64,000 bases of DNA, taken from Streptomyces sp. ICC1. GTDB lineage: Bacteria > Actinomycetota > Actinomycetes > Streptomycetales > Streptomycetaceae. Under the pieces are notes generated by a model, which ran no database searches, was not told the DNA's origin, and saw only the letters and a list, made by a program, of their open reading frames with translations. The first letter of the stretch is position 1. Each line of letters opens with the position of its first letter. Both the position numbers and the translations under genes were made by a program. The stretch is taken from positions 5,907,022 to 5,971,021 of the forward strand of contig NZ_CP030287.1 of NCBI RefSeq assembly GCF_003287935.1, given 5' to 3'. Below, one piece after another: positions 43,252 through 51,725 of the stretch.

Positions 43252-44184
43252 ATGACCGCGTACAGCGAACTCCGTGCCCAGCTCGCCACCTTGACCACCG
43301 AGGCCTTCCGCCCCGAGCTGGCCGAGATCGACCGGCTGTCCACCCTCGAGATCGCCCGTCTCATGAACGCCGAGGACGCCACCGTCCCGGCCGCCGTCGC
43401 CGGCGAGCTGGAGACGATCGCGTCCGCCGTCGACGGGATCTCCGAGCGGATGGCCCGCGGCGGGCGCCTGATCTACGCGGGAGCCGGCACCGCCGGCCGG
43501 ATGGGCGTACTGGACGCCAGCGAGTGCCCGCCCACCTTCAACACCGACCCCTCCGAGGTCGTCGGCCTGATCGCGGGCGGCCCCTCCGCCATGGTCAAGG
43601 CCGTCGAGGGCGCCGAGGACTCCAAGGAACTGGCCGCCGAGGACCTGGCCGCGCTGGCCCTGACCGCCGACGACACCGTCATCGGGATCTCCGCCTCCGG
43701 CCGCACCCCGTACGCGATCGGCGCCGTCGAGTTCGGCCGCGGCCGCGGCGCGCTCACCGTCGGCCTGTCCTGCAACGCGGGCTCCGCGCTCGCCGCGGCC
43801 GCCGACCTCGGCATCGAGGTCGTCGTCGGACCCGAACTCCTCACCGGGTCCACCCGCCTGAAGGCGGGCACCGCGCAGAAGCTCGTCCTCAACCTCATCT
43901 CGACCGTCACGATGATCCGGCTCGGCAAGACCTACGGGAACCTGATGGTCGACATGCGCTCCTCCAACGAGAAGCTGCGCGCCCGCGCCCGCCGCATCGT
44001 CTCGCTCGCGACCGGAGCCCCCGACGAGGAGATCGAGGCCGCGCTCGCCGCCTGCGACGGCGAGGTCAAGCAGGCCATCCTCGTCGTCCTCGGCGGAGTC
44101 GACGGCCCCACGGCCGCCGAACTGCTCACCGCCTCCAAGGGCCACCTCCGGGCCGCCCTCGCCCGCACCCAGACCCTCCGCTGA
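43252..44184 (+). CDS. murQ: N-acetylmuramic acid 6-phosphate etherase
   Basis: A 310-residue cytoplasmic enzyme that removes lactate from MurNAc-6-phosphate to give GlcNAc-6-phosphate in peptidoglycan recycling. The SIS fold is seen in LIYAGAGTAGRMGVLDASECPPTF, the family signature, DDTVIGISASGRTPYAIGAVE and GSTRLKAGTAQKLVLNLIST. GGAG lies before the ATG at 43252. Its gene lies between the RpiR regulator and the PTS permease, the canonical MurNAc set. Confidence 0.95.
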   Translation: MTAYSELRAQLATLTTEAFRPELAEIDRLSTLEIARLMNAEDATVPAAVAGELETIASAVDGISERMARGGRLIYAGAGTAGRMGVLDASECPPTFNTDPSEVVGLIAGGPSAMVKAVEGAEDSKELAAEDLAALALTADDTVIGISASGRTPYAIGAVEFGRGRGALTVGLSCNAGSALAAAADLGIEVVVGPELLTGSTRLKAGTAQKLVLNLISTVTMIRLGKTYGNLMVDMRSSNEKLRARARRIVSLATGAPDEEIEAALAACDGEVKQAILVVLGGVDGPTAAELLTASKGHLRAALARTQTLR

Positions 44185-44221
44185 CCCCCAGCTGACCCCC
44201 AGCAGCAAGGCGAACACCAAG

Positions 44222-45769
44222 ATGTCCACTGACAAGAACCGCGCCACAGCCGCCGCGATCCTTCCTCTGGTCGGCGGCCCGGACAACATCGTCTCCATCG
44301 CGCACTGCATGACCCGTCTGCGCATCACCCTGCGCGACCGCTCCCTGGTCCAGGACGAGGCCCTCAAGGCCCTCCCCGCCGTGATGGGCGTCGTCGAGGA
44401 CGACACCTACCAGATCGTGCTGGGACCGGGCACCGTCGCCCGCGTCACCCCCGAGTTCGAGGCCCTCGTCGCGGAAGGCCGCTCGGCGGCCCCGACCGCG
44501 GCCCCGACCGCCGCCCCGGCCCCCTCGGGCTCCGCCGGCCACGGCGCCGACGAGCTCGCCGCCCAGGGCGCGGCCATCAAGAACGCGCAGAAGGCGAAGA
44601 ACTCCACCCCGTTCAAGCTGTTCCTGCGCCGCATCGCGAACATCTTCGTCCCGCTGATCCCGGCCCTCATCGGCTGCGGCATCATCGCCGGCCTCAACGG
44701 CTTCATCACGAACATGGGCTGGCTGCCCGCGGTCGTCCCGGCGCTCGCCGCGATGGCCACCGGATTCATGTCCCTGATCGCCGTCTTCGTCGGCTACAAC
44801 ACGGCCAAGGAGTTCGGCGGCACCGCGATCCTCGGCGGCGCCGTCGCCGCGATCATCGTCTTCCCGGGCGTCGCGAAGATCGACGCGTTCGGCCAGCAGC
44901 TCTCCCCCGGCCAGGGCGGCGTCCTCGGCGCCCTGGCGGCCGCGCTCCTCGCCGTCCAGGTGGAGAAGTGGTGCCGCAAGTGGGTCCCCGAGGCGCTGGA
45001 CGTCCTCGTCACCCCCACCCTCACCGTCCTGATCTCCGGCCTGGTCACCATCTTCGGCCTGATGTTCGTCGCCGGCGAGGTCTCCTCCGCCATCGGTACG
45101 TTCGCCACCTGGCTGCTCGCCACCGGCGGCGCCTTCGCGGGCCTGGTCCTCGGCGGCCTCTTCCTCCCGCTGGTCATGCTGGGCCTGCACCAGGCCCTGA
45201 TCCCCATCCACACCACCCTGATCGAGCAGACCGGCTACACCGTCCTGCTCCCCATCCTCGCCATGGCAGGCGCGGGCCAGGTCGGCGCCGCCATCGCCGT
45301 CTACTACAAGCTCCCGCGCAACCGCTCGCTCCGCGCCACCATCAAGTCCGCCCTCCCGGCCGGCTTCCTGGGCGTCGGCGAACCGCTGATCTACGGCGTC
45401 TCCCTCCCCCTGGGCCGCCCCTTCATCACCGCCTGCATCGGCGGCGCGGCGGGCGGGGCCTTCGTCGGCCTCTTCAACCAGCTGGGCACCGCCTTCGGCT
45501 CCACCGCCATCGGCCCCTCCGGCTGGGCGCTGTTCCCGCTGCTGGACGGCAGGTCGGGCATGGGGATGACCATCGCGATCTACGCGGGCGGCCTGGCCGT
45601 CGGCTACCTCGTCGGCTTCGCCGCCACGTTCTTCTTCGGCTTCACCCGACAGATGCTCGCCGAGTTCAACACCGACCCGGACGGCGGCGCACAAGCCGCC
45701 GCCGAGCCCGCCTCCCCGGCGCCGGTGAGCGAGCCCGCGGGCTCGGCGCCGGTCCCCGTGGGCAGCTGA
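44222..45769 (+). CDS. PTS transporter EIIBC component (MurNAc/glucose family)
   Basis: A 515-residue permease that imports and phosphorylates a sugar. EIIB (about 1-85): the phosphorylated Cys lies in SIAHCMTRLRITLRD. A Pro/Ala linker leads to the EIIC domain (about 130-490) with ten or so helices, and the GVGEPLIYGVSLPLGRPF loop that binds the sugar. No EIIA domain is attached, so a separate EIIA is used, as for MurP. With murQ and the RpiR gene upstream, N-acetylmuramic acid is the likely substrate. A terminator follows at 45785. Confidence 0.88.
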   Translation: MSTDKNRATAAAILPLVGGPDNIVSIAHCMTRLRITLRDRSLVQDEALKALPAVMGVVEDDTYQIVLGPGTVARVTPEFEALVAEGRSAAPTAAPTAAPAPSGSAGHGADELAAQGAAIKNAQKAKNSTPFKLFLRRIANIFVPLIPALIGCGIIAGLNGFITNMGWLPAVVPALAAMATGFMSLIAVFVGYNTAKEFGGTAILGGAVAAIIVFPGVAKIDAFGQQLSPGQGGVLGALAAALLAVQVEKWCRKWVPEALDVLVTPTLTVLISGLVTIFGLMFVAGEVSSAIGTFATWLLATGGAFAGLVLGGLFLPLVMLGLHQALIPIHTTLIEQTGYTVLLPILAMAGAGQVGAAIAVYYKLPRNRSLRATIKSALPAGFLGVGEPLIYGVSLPLGRPFITACIGGAAGGAFVGLFNQLGTAFGSTAIGPSGWALFPLLDGRSGMGMTIAIYAGGLAVGYLVGFAATFFFGFTRQMLAEFNTDPDGGAQAAAEPASPAPVSEPAGSAPVPVGS

Positions 45770-45784
45770 CCCCTGACATGCGAG

Positions 45785-45823
45785 AAGGCTCCCGGCCGGT
45801 GTGGTCCACCGGCCGGGAGCCTT
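45785..45823 (+). terminator. terminator of the murQ-PTS operon
   Basis: A perfect 17-bp stem (45785-45801 with 45807-45823) with a 5-nt loop, 15 bases after the PTS stop. Confidence 0.8.
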
Positions 45824-45828
45824 TCCTG

Positions 45829-45908
45829 TCCACGTCACTTCGCGTCCACGTCACTTCGCGTCTACGTCACTTGGTGCGTACGCCGCCTCGTGCGTACGCC
45901 GCCTCGTG
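45829..45908. repeat. five 16-bp tandem units of two types
   Basis: Five consecutive 16-bp units: TCCACGTCACTTCGCG twice, the variant TCTACGTCACTTGGTG, then CGTACGCCGCCTCGTG twice. They fill the space between the PTS terminator and the stop of the convergent lipase gene. Confidence 0.75.
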
Positions 45909-47234
45909 TCAGGCGCAGTTGGACGGAGCGGGACGGCCCGCGAAGCGGTCCGCGATCCAGCTCAGGTACTGCGGCTCGGCCACGTTGGGGATCGTCTGGT
46001 GCGTCGCCCCCTGGTACTTCGTGTACTGCACCGGCTTGTTGAAGCGGCAGGCCCGCTTCACGTACTCGTCGGTGGAGTTCGGGTTGATGACCGTGTCCGC
46101 CGTGCCCTGCATCACCAGGATCGGCGCCACCGAGGTGACCAGGCCCGCGGTGTTCTCGCGGAAGCGCTGGTGCCAGACCTCCGGCACCACCGACAGCGGC
46201 TGGAACAGCGTGTCGAGCTGCCCGACGTTGCCCACGTTGTTCTGGATCACGTCGGCGAGGTGCTCGATGCACATCACCCCGTCACCGCGCAGCGCCTCCA
46301 GGCCGGCCGGCTTCAGCACGTCCTCGGCCCTCAGCCCGGGGTAGGCCGCGAGGAAGCCCCGGTAGACGTTGACGCGCAGCGCCGCGTTGTGGGAGGGCGA
46401 GGTGGGGGACGTCGGTCCGGGCAGCACCAGGCCGCGGAAGTCCGGCCCCAGGTTGGCGGCGGGCGCGAGCGCCGCGATGCCGACCAGGTTGGTCTCCGGG
46501 GTGTACGCCTTGTAGTTCTGGGCGATGAAGGCGGCCGCGCCGCCGCCCTGCGACCAGCCGAGCACGGCCGCCTTGCGGTTCGCGTGGGTGTCGGTGATCT
46601 GGCGGGCCGCACGCACCGAGTCCAGGACGTTGTTCGTCTCCGTGACGGCGACCGTGTACTGGTGCACGCCCGGGGTCCCCAGACCCTGGTAGTCCGTGCC
46701 GACCACCACGTCACCGGAGTCGAGGAACTGCGTCAGCGCCGGCACGCCGACATCGATGCCCCACGGGCTGTCGTAGGTGTAATAGCCCACCAGGTCGGTG
46801 GCCGGGTTCGGCACGGCGGAGGGCGCGCACTGGCGCGGCCCGCCCACGGTCCCGTGGGCCCAGGCCACGACGTTGCGGCCGTGGCGCGGCGCGGGGGCGT
46901 CGGGCCAGGCCACGATGCCCGAGACGGCGACGGGGGTACCGCTCTGCAGCGTCGAGAGGTAGAGGATCCGGCAGGCGCGGGCACCGTTCGGGGCGTCGAC
47001 GCGGCGGGCCCAGATCAGGTCACCGTGCTCACCCTCGGGCAGCGGCGACGGCGGGTCGTAGAACTTCTCGCCCTCCGGGCCGATCGGTACGCCCGGGGCG
47101 CACAGGCCCTTGCCACCCTTGCCGCCGTCCGGGTTCGTCGTCGCAGTGGCGGTCGTGCCGCAGCCCAGCGCGAGGATCGCGGCCAGACCGGCCGCGGCGA
47201 TCGCCGAAAGCCGTCGTCTCATCATTTCGTCCAT
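45909..47234 (-). CDS. secretory lipase (LIP family)
   Basis: A 441-residue exported lipase related to the fungal LIP family. N-terminal signal: RRRLSAIAAAGLAAILALGC. Motifs: FYDPPSPLPEGEHGDLIW, VVAWAHGTVGGPRQCAPS (oxyanion), the nucleophile elbow AVLGWSQGGGAAAFIA (Ser), LVMQGTADTVINP (Asp) and GATHQTIPN (His). It should hydrolyse triacylglycerols or other esters outside the cell. Starts at 47234, 47225 or 47222 are all possible. Cysteines near the C-terminus (RACRF, SNCA) may form a disulfide. Confidence 0.88.
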   Translation of the reverse strand: MDEMMRRRLSAIAAAGLAAILALGCGTTATATTNPDGGKGGKGLCAPGVPIGPEGEKFYDPPSPLPEGEHGDLIWARRVDAPNGARACRILYLSTLQSGTPVAVSGIVAWPDAPAPRHGRNVVAWAHGTVGGPRQCAPSAVPNPATDLVGYYTYDSPWGIDVGVPALTQFLDSGDVVVGTDYQGLGTPGVHQYTVAVTETNNVLDSVRAARQITDTHANRKAAVLGWSQGGGAAAFIAQNYKAYTPETNLVGIAALAPAANLGPDFRGLVLPGPTSPTSPSHNAALRVNVYRGFLAAYPGLRAEDVLKPAGLEALRGDGVMCIEHLADVIQNNVGNVGQLDTLFQPLSVVPEVWHQRFRENTAGLVTSVAPILVMQGTADTVINPNSTDEYVKRACRFNKPVQYTKYQGATHQTIPNVAEPQYLSWIADRFAGRPAPSNCA

Positions 47235-47360
47235 TCACTCGGTGCCGGACGAGAGAGTAGGGAGAAAGATGCGGTTTGTCGCTGACTGTAACGATTTGCG
47301 TCCTCTGTGTCGCAGGGAATCCGGGGAACCGTCAGGCCGACCAAACGGCATCATGGGCCG

Positions 47361-47942
47361 ATGACCGACTCGATACCGGCCGTCGTCCCGTCAGGCCGGA
47401 TGGCCGCACTCCCGCAGCCGTCGTACGCCCTGCCCTGCGGGATGCGGCTGCGCCCCTGGGAGGCGTACGACGCCCCCGCGCTCGTGGCCGCGTACGCCGA
47501 TCCGGACATCCGCCACTGGAACCGCCCCGACCCCCTCACCGAGGACCGGGCCGTCACCCGCATCGCCCGCTGGCGCGAGCGCTGGCGGACCGAACGGGCG
47601 GCGGTCTGGGCCGTGGCCCCCGCCGGAGGGGGCGTGGCCGTCGGCGTGATCGGCATCGCCGACATCGACCTGCGCGGCGGCAGCGGCGAGATCATGTACT
47701 GGCTCCTGCCCGCGGGACGCGGCGCCGGAGCCACCGCCGAGGGCGTGTTGGCCGTGACCCGCTGGGCCTTCGAGGACCTCGGCCTGCACCGCCTGCGCAT
47801 CACCCACTCGGTGGCCAACCCGGCGTCCTGCCGCGTCGCGACGAAGGCCGGCTACCCCCTGGAAGGCACCCTGCGCGGCGCGGTCCTCCACGCGGACGGC
47901 TGGCACGACGAACACCTCCACGCGCGACTGCGCACGGACTGA
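47361..47942 (+). CDS. GNAT-family N-acetyltransferase (RimJ/L type)
   Basis: A 193-residue acetyltransferase. LRPWEAYDAPALVAAYADPDIRHW begins the GNAT_3 fold, YWLLPAGRGAGATAEGVLAVTRWAFEDLGLHRL gives the acetyl-CoA loop (GRGAGATA), and VANPASCRVATKAGYPLEGTLRG ends it. This group acetylates ribosomal proteins or small amines. ATG 47361; the open frame extends 18 codons upstream but without a better site. Confidence 0.9.
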   Translation: MTDSIPAVVPSGRMAALPQPSYALPCGMRLRPWEAYDAPALVAAYADPDIRHWNRPDPLTEDRAVTRIARWRERWRTERAAVWAVAPAGGGVAVGVIGIADIDLRGGSGEIMYWLLPAGRGAGATAEGVLAVTRWAFEDLGLHRLRITHSVANPASCRVATKAGYPLEGTLRGAVLHADGWHDEHLHARLRTD

Positions 47943-48092
47943 GACCCAGGGCAGCCCGCGAGCGCACACGATCGGGCGAATCGGCACACAAAGCCGGTCA
48001 TCACGCCTCGCATATGCCATAGACCTATGCGCATGTACCTCTACGCCCCACACGCCGAACACGGCGGTGGCATCGGAAGTAGCATGGGTGGC

Positions 48093-48365
48093 ATGAGCGA
48101 TGCCACCCAGAAGTACTCCATCTCGATGCCCCGCGACATCGCCGAGGCCGCTCGCGCCCTCGGCGGCCCTTCCGGCCTCTCCGCCTACGTCACCGCCGCC
48201 GTGGCCCGCCAGATCGAACGGGACAACCTGGCGGAGCTCATCGCCGCCGCCGAGGCCGAAATCGGCCCGATCACCGCAGAGGAGATCAGGGAGAAGGCCG
48301 ACTTCCTGCTGCGCGTACGAGCAGAGGCGCCGGCCGACGCCAAGAGCGGGCGGGACGCCGCATGA
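48093..48365 (+). CDS. antitoxin-like protein preceding a PIN toxin
   Basis: A 90-residue protein. KYSISMPRDIAEAARALGGPSGLSAYVTAAVARQIERDNL is a ribbon-helix-helix-like DNA-binding start (SxxMPxxxAxxxR), and the acidic C-terminal helix (ELIAAAEAEIGPITAEEIREKADFLL) fits the toxin-binding tail. The stop overlaps the start of the PIN-domain gene (ATGA), the usual toxin-antitoxin layout. An earlier ATG at 48084 is possible. Confidence 0.78.
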   Translation: MSDATQKYSISMPRDIAEAARALGGPSGLSAYVTAAVARQIERDNLAELIAAAEAEIGPITAEEIREKADFLLRVRAEAPADAKSGRDAA

Positions 48366-48775
48366 CCCCTCAGAAGGCCACCCCGGCCGGCACCCTGGTC
48401 CTCGACAGCGAGGGACTCGCCAAGTACGTCTCCCGGGACCGTGAAACCGTCGCGTGGCTGGCAGCGGCCTTCGCGCGGGACGTTCGGGTCATCACCAGCA
48501 CGCTCACCCTCGTCGAGGTGGTGCACCCGCAGATCAACATGCCCGCCCTCAGGTGGGCACTGTCCCGAGTGGTGGTCGAGCCGGTCACCGAGGAGATCGC
48601 CCTCGCCGCAACGGCCCTGCTCCGCGAGGCCGGCCTGCACGGGCACAAGTACGCCATCGACGCGGTGCTCGCCGCCACCGCGCTCGCGGCGCCCGGCCCC
48701 GTCACCGTCCTGACCTCCGACCCGGAGGACCTCACCGCCCTCTGCGGCAACCGCCTCGCCGCCGTGAAGGTCTGA
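48362..48775 (+). CDS. PIN-domain toxin (VapC-like ribonuclease)
   Basis: A 137-residue PIN nuclease. The acidic cluster is complete: Asp15 (LVLDSEGLA), Glu52 (STLTLVEVVHP), Asp100 (HKYAIDAVLAATAL) and Asp120 (LTSDPEDL). Such toxins cut tRNA or rRNA. It overlaps the upstream antitoxin-like gene by 4 nt. Confidence 0.85.
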   Translation: MTPQKATPAGTLVLDSEGLAKYVSRDRETVAWLAAAFARDVRVITSTLTLVEVVHPQINMPALRWALSRVVVEPVTEEIALAATALLREAGLHGHKYAIDAVLAATALAAPGPVTVLTSDPEDLTALCGNRLAAVKV

Positions 48776-48806
48776 CCCGGCACCCCGCCCGGCAGGGCCC
48801 GTCGCC

Positions 48807-49466
48807 TCACGCTCCAGCAGCGGTCCGCAGGAAGCGGGCCATGTCGTCCACGCTGTAGCCGAGCTCCGGGCCCCGCTCGGCGGCCATCAGCAGCAGCTGG
48901 CCCACGATCTCCGCGCCCCAGCCGTCCGGACCGTCCGACGACCACTCCCACAGCTTCTCGATGCCGAGATCCGTCATCAGCAGCCCGTGCCCGGCCCGGA
49001 CCTCCGCACACGTGTCGGCGACGGCGTCCAGCAGCCGCGCCCCCGGCCGCTCGCAGCGCAGCCCGAAGTACCCGCCGATCTCCCCGGGCACGCAGCCCTG
49101 CGGCGGCTGCGCCTTCAGCCCGTCGTAGCGCGCGTCGTCGCACCCCGGCCCCACCCCCACCGGACAGTGGATCAGCGTGAAGCGCTGCCACCCCGGCGGC
49201 GGGGGCGGCTGGGGCCGCCAGGCCGTCATGCCGAACGCCTCCTGTACGAGCGCGGTCGCCTCGTCCGCCGACTCGGCCGTCCGCACCTCCCGCCGCTCCC
49301 CGTCGTCCCCGACAGCGGTCCACAGCCCGCCGTCCCCGTCGTCACACTGCACCCGCACGGTCAGCCCCATGCCTCCACGCTTCCACCCACCACCGACAAG
49401 CACCGACTCCAACGCGTGCATCCGCCAGCCCAGTTCGAAGCCCCACTCCAGCGCCGGGTCACTCAC
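48807..49466 (-). CDS. hypothetical protein of the XRE/DUF397 neighbourhood
   Basis: A 219-residue cytoplasmic protein with Trp/Tyr-rich segments (WGFELGWRMHALESVL, GYFGLRCERPGARL, KLWEWSSDGPDGWGAEI) and no known motif; a Pro-rich stretch (RPQPPPPPGW) lies near residue 75. GTG at 49466 overlaps the stop of the upstream small gene (GTGA). I do not recognise a family. Confidence 0.6.
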   Translation of the reverse strand: MSDPALEWGFELGWRMHALESVLVGGGWKRGGMGLTVRVQCDDGDGGLWTAVGDDGERREVRTAESADEATALVQEAFGMTAWRPQPPPPPGWQRFTLIHCPVGVGPGCDDARYDGLKAQPPQGCVPGEIGGYFGLRCERPGARLLDAVADTCAEVRAGHGLLMTDLGIEKLWEWSSDGPDGWGAEIVGQLLLMAAERGPELGYSVDDMARFLRTAAGA

Positions 49467-49681
49467 GGGTGCGCCCGCTCGTGGAGTACGGCGGCCAGCC
49501 GGAGCGCGGTGTCCAGGTTGCAGCGCCCCAGGTCGACCAGCGGCAGCCCGTACGACCCGGCGGCCGACACCCCGTCCACCCCGAGCGACGGGAACACCAC
49601 CCCGACATCCGTCAGCGCCGCCTTCAGCTGCCCCACGGCCTCCTCGGCCGCCTGCATCCGCTCCTTGGGCGTGAGCACCAT
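49463..49681 (-). CDS. small hypothetical protein, coupled to the previous gene
   Basis: A 72-residue protein, MVLTPKERMQAAEEAVGQ then VFPSLGVDGVSAAGSYGLPLVDLGRCN and a helical end. GAAAGG lies upstream of the ATG at 49681. The stop overlaps the next gene's GTG. It is divergent from the XRE gene, 114 bp away. Such small partners beside XRE/DUF397 regulators are frequent in Streptomyces; the role is unknown. Confidence 0.65.
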   Translation of the reverse strand: MVLTPKERMQAAEEAVGQLKAALTDVGVVFPSLGVDGVSAAGSYGLPLVDLGRCNLDTALRLAAVLHERAHP

Positions 49682-49761
49682 GACATGTCACCTTTCGCTC
49701 TGAGTAATCGAGTTCAGCACTCAGAGTGGCGACGGGCTGGCTAGCCTTCAAGAGCCAAGGT

Positions 49762-49781
49762 CCAACAACCACGACTGTTGG
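49762..49781. promoter_or_regulatory. inverted repeat upstream of the XRE gene
   Basis: CCAACA-N8-TGTTGG ends 13 bp before the start codon of the XRE regulator, close to or overlapping its ribosome site. A related motif occurs inside the gene at 50254-50274. It is a candidate autoregulatory operator. Confidence 0.45.
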
Positions 49782-49794
49782 AAGGGGAGTTGCC

Positions 49795-50634
49795 ATGCCC
49801 GAATCCGGAGACGTCGAGTCGTTCTCCTCACCCCGCACCATGCTCGGCGCCGAACTGCGCGTCGCCCGCAAGAAGGCCGGCCTCAGCCAGGAGAAACTCG
49901 GCGAGCCCCTCTTCGTCAGCGGCTCCTTCATCGGCCAGCTCGAAGCGGGTACCCGTCGGATGACGCCGGACCTCGCCCGCGCGATCGACAAAATACTCGG
50001 CACCGACGGGTTCTTCACCCGCAATTGCCAGGCCGTGACGAAGTCCAAATACCCCGACCACTTCACGGAGGCGGCGGAAGCGGAGGCCCTGGCGAAGGCG
50101 ATCCGGGAGTACGCGCCCCAGCTAATCCCCGGACTGCTTCAGACCGAGGCATACGCACGGGAGGTCTTCCTCGCTGGGCATCCGACCGCAGTGGAGGAGG
50201 CGATCAACGAGCTCGTAGCAAACCGGCTGGCAAGGGCGGCCCTGCTCAGCGATCCAACAACACCACTGTTGTGGTGTGTACTCGACGAAACGGTGCTCCG
50301 CCGCGTTGGGGACAATCCGGCAGTCCTCGCAGGTGCCCTGCGGCACATCGCAAGCCTGATCCGGTCCCGCCGCATCATCGTTCAAGTGCTGCCGTTCAGC
50401 GCAGGCATGCATGCGGCCATGGGAGGTGCCATCAAGTTGATGTCCTTCGACGACGCTCCACCGCTTTCCTACGTCGAAGGCATGGGAACAGGGCTCTTGT
50501 TCGACGATCCAGCCACGGTCGCCCACCACACACTGACCTACGATCTCCTCACGGCCAACGCGCTCTCACCGCGCAAGTCGCTGGCCTTGATCGAGTCGGT
50601 GGCGGAGGATTACGCACATGACCAGCACGCCTAA
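49795..50634 (+). CDS. XRE-family regulator with DUF5753 domain
   Basis: A 279-residue regulator. Helix-turn-helix: LGAELRVARKKAGLSQEKLGEPLFVSGSFIGQLEAGTRRMTPDLARAID (residues about 18-65). The rest is the DUF5753 domain (AEAEALAKAIREYAPQLIPGLLQTEAYAREVF ... LRHIASLIRSRRIIVQVLPF ... VEGMGTGLLFDDPATVAHHTLTYDLL), the Scr1-like partner of DUF397 proteins. The DUF397 gene overlaps its 3' end, the standard regulator/antagonist pair in Streptomyces. AGGGGAG lies before the ATG at 49795. Confidence 0.92.
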   Translation: MPESGDVESFSSPRTMLGAELRVARKKAGLSQEKLGEPLFVSGSFIGQLEAGTRRMTPDLARAIDKILGTDGFFTRNCQAVTKSKYPDHFTEAAEAEALAKAIREYAPQLIPGLLQTEAYAREVFLAGHPTAVEEAINELVANRLARAALLSDPTTPLLWCVLDETVLRRVGDNPAVLAGALRHIASLIRSRRIIVQVLPFSAGMHAAMGGAIKLMSFDDAPPLSYVEGMGTGLLFDDPATVAHHTLTYDLLTANALSPRKSLALIESVAEDYAHDQHA

Positions 50635-50881
50635 GTACGACCTGTCGGCGGCCACCTGGCACAAGTCGAGCTACAGCGACGCCAGTGGCGGCAACTGCCT
50701 GGAGATGGCCACCTGGCGCAAGTCCACGTACAGCGCCGGCGACGGCGGCAACTGCCTAGAGGTATCCGACGGCCACCCCGACATCGTCCCCGTCCGGGAC
50801 TCCAAGGTCCCCGACGGCCCGCACCTCACCTTCGGCGCCCCCGCCTGGTCCGCCTTCGTCGCCGCCCTCGGTCCGGCCTAG
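50618..50881 (+). CDS. DUF397 protein with duplicated N-terminal motif
   Basis: An 87-residue DUF397 protein, the small partner that usually counteracts a DUF5753 regulator. The motif ATW(H/R)KS(S/T)YS...GGNCLE occurs twice (residues 12-30 and 31-49), whereas typical family members have it once. The second copy begins with a Met codon at 50705 and looks like a normal DUF397 start, so the gene was extended by a 57-bp duplication (50651-50707 and 50708-50764). The start codon at 50618 overlaps the regulator gene. Confidence 0.85.
   Translation: MTSTPKYDLSAATWHKSSYSDASGGNCLEMATWRKSTYSAGDGGNCLEVSDGHPDIVPVRDSKVPDGPHLTFGAPAWSAFVAALGPA
50651..50764. repeat. 57-bp tandem duplication within the DUF397 gene
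   Basis: Two imperfect copies (50651-50707, 50708-50764) each encode the 19-residue DUF397 core motif. The copies differ at several bases, so the duplication is not fresh. Confidence 0.65.
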
Positions 50882-50904
50882 AGCTTTCCGGGCTTTTGAA
50901 GTGC

Positions 50905-50926
50905 TCTCCCGGCTGAAGCCGGGAGA
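50905..50926 (-). ncRNA. right-end hairpin of IS605-type element, omega-RNA scaffold end
   Basis: A perfect 9-bp hairpin (TCTCCCGGC, loop TTCA, GCCGGGAGA read on the minus strand) lies 8 bp past the tnpB stop. Elements of this group end with such a hairpin, which also forms the 3' part of the guide RNA bound by TnpB. On that model the guide would start just past the hairpin, around 50897. The RNA itself is inferred. Confidence 0.5.
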
Positions 50927-50933
50927 TTCCTGC

Positions 50934-51725
50934 TTACCTCGCGGCAGCGGGCTTGACGCGCTTCGCGCGCCTGACGACTGCCCTCCCGGCAGCCGGGATG
51001 AGCGCGAGGCCCATCCGGTACAGGTGCAAGACGTTGCGGGCCGCGTTGTGGTCGGCGTTGCCCGACCACCCGCAGTCCGGGTTCTTGCACACGAACACGG
51101 CCTGGGACTCCCGACTGCCCGGCGTGGTGAAGCCGCATGCCGAGCAGCGTTGGGAGGTACCGGGGGCGGGGACCTTGTACAGGGTGCCGCCGTGCCGGGC
51201 GGTCTTGTACGTCAGCATGGTGACCGTCCGGCCCCATGCCTCCCCGTGGATGGCGCGGTTCAGCCCGGACTTCTGGGCGACGTTCCTGCCCGGCTGGTCC
51301 ACTGTGCCCTTGGCGGACTTGACCATGTTCGTGATGGTGAGTGCTTCGACCACGACGGTGCCGTAGGTGCGGGCGATGGTGGTGGTCGTCTGGTGCTGCC
51401 AGTCCAGGGCCCTGCTCTTGGCTTTCGCGCGGAGTCCTGCGATCTGGTCGTAGGTGTGGTGCAGCCGGCGGCTGGTGCGCTCGCCGGGCTTGCGGTGCTG
51501 CTTACGCTGCGAGGCGCGCAGCTCCAGGCGCAGGAGCGTGGCCTTCTCCTTGCCGGTCAGCCACTCGCCGTGCTCGTAGGTCTGCCCGTTTGAGAGGGCG
51601 ATGGGCACGGTGACGCCCACGTCAATTCCGGCTTCCGGCCCCTGGTGCGGCTCGGGCTTGGCCTCCAGGGTCTGGACGCGGAAGGCGATGTGCCAGCCGA
51701 GCGCGTCCTTGACCAGCCGAGCGCC
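50934..51725 (-). pseudogene. tnpB: tnpB (IS605/IS1341-type RNA-guided nuclease), 5'-truncated
   Basis: About 260 C-terminal residues of TnpB. The RuvC-like site is complete: Asp in GIDVGVTVPIALSNG, Glu in VVVEALTITNMVKSAKG, Asp in GNADHNAARNVL; the zinc ribbon has CSACGFTTPG and CKNPDCGW. The first ~110-130 residues (wedge and recognition parts) are missing. At about 51720-51731 the homology stops and the reading joins the 5' end of an unrelated Tat-signal gene in another frame. No tnpA is present. The protein is not expected to work, but the 3' end and RNA hairpin remain. Confidence 0.85.

Noticed and set aside
49463..50881. A prophage edge suggested by the XRE gene and small ORFs
   Set aside because: XRE-DUF5753 with DUF397 is a chromosomal Streptomyces pair, and no integrase or att repeat is visible.
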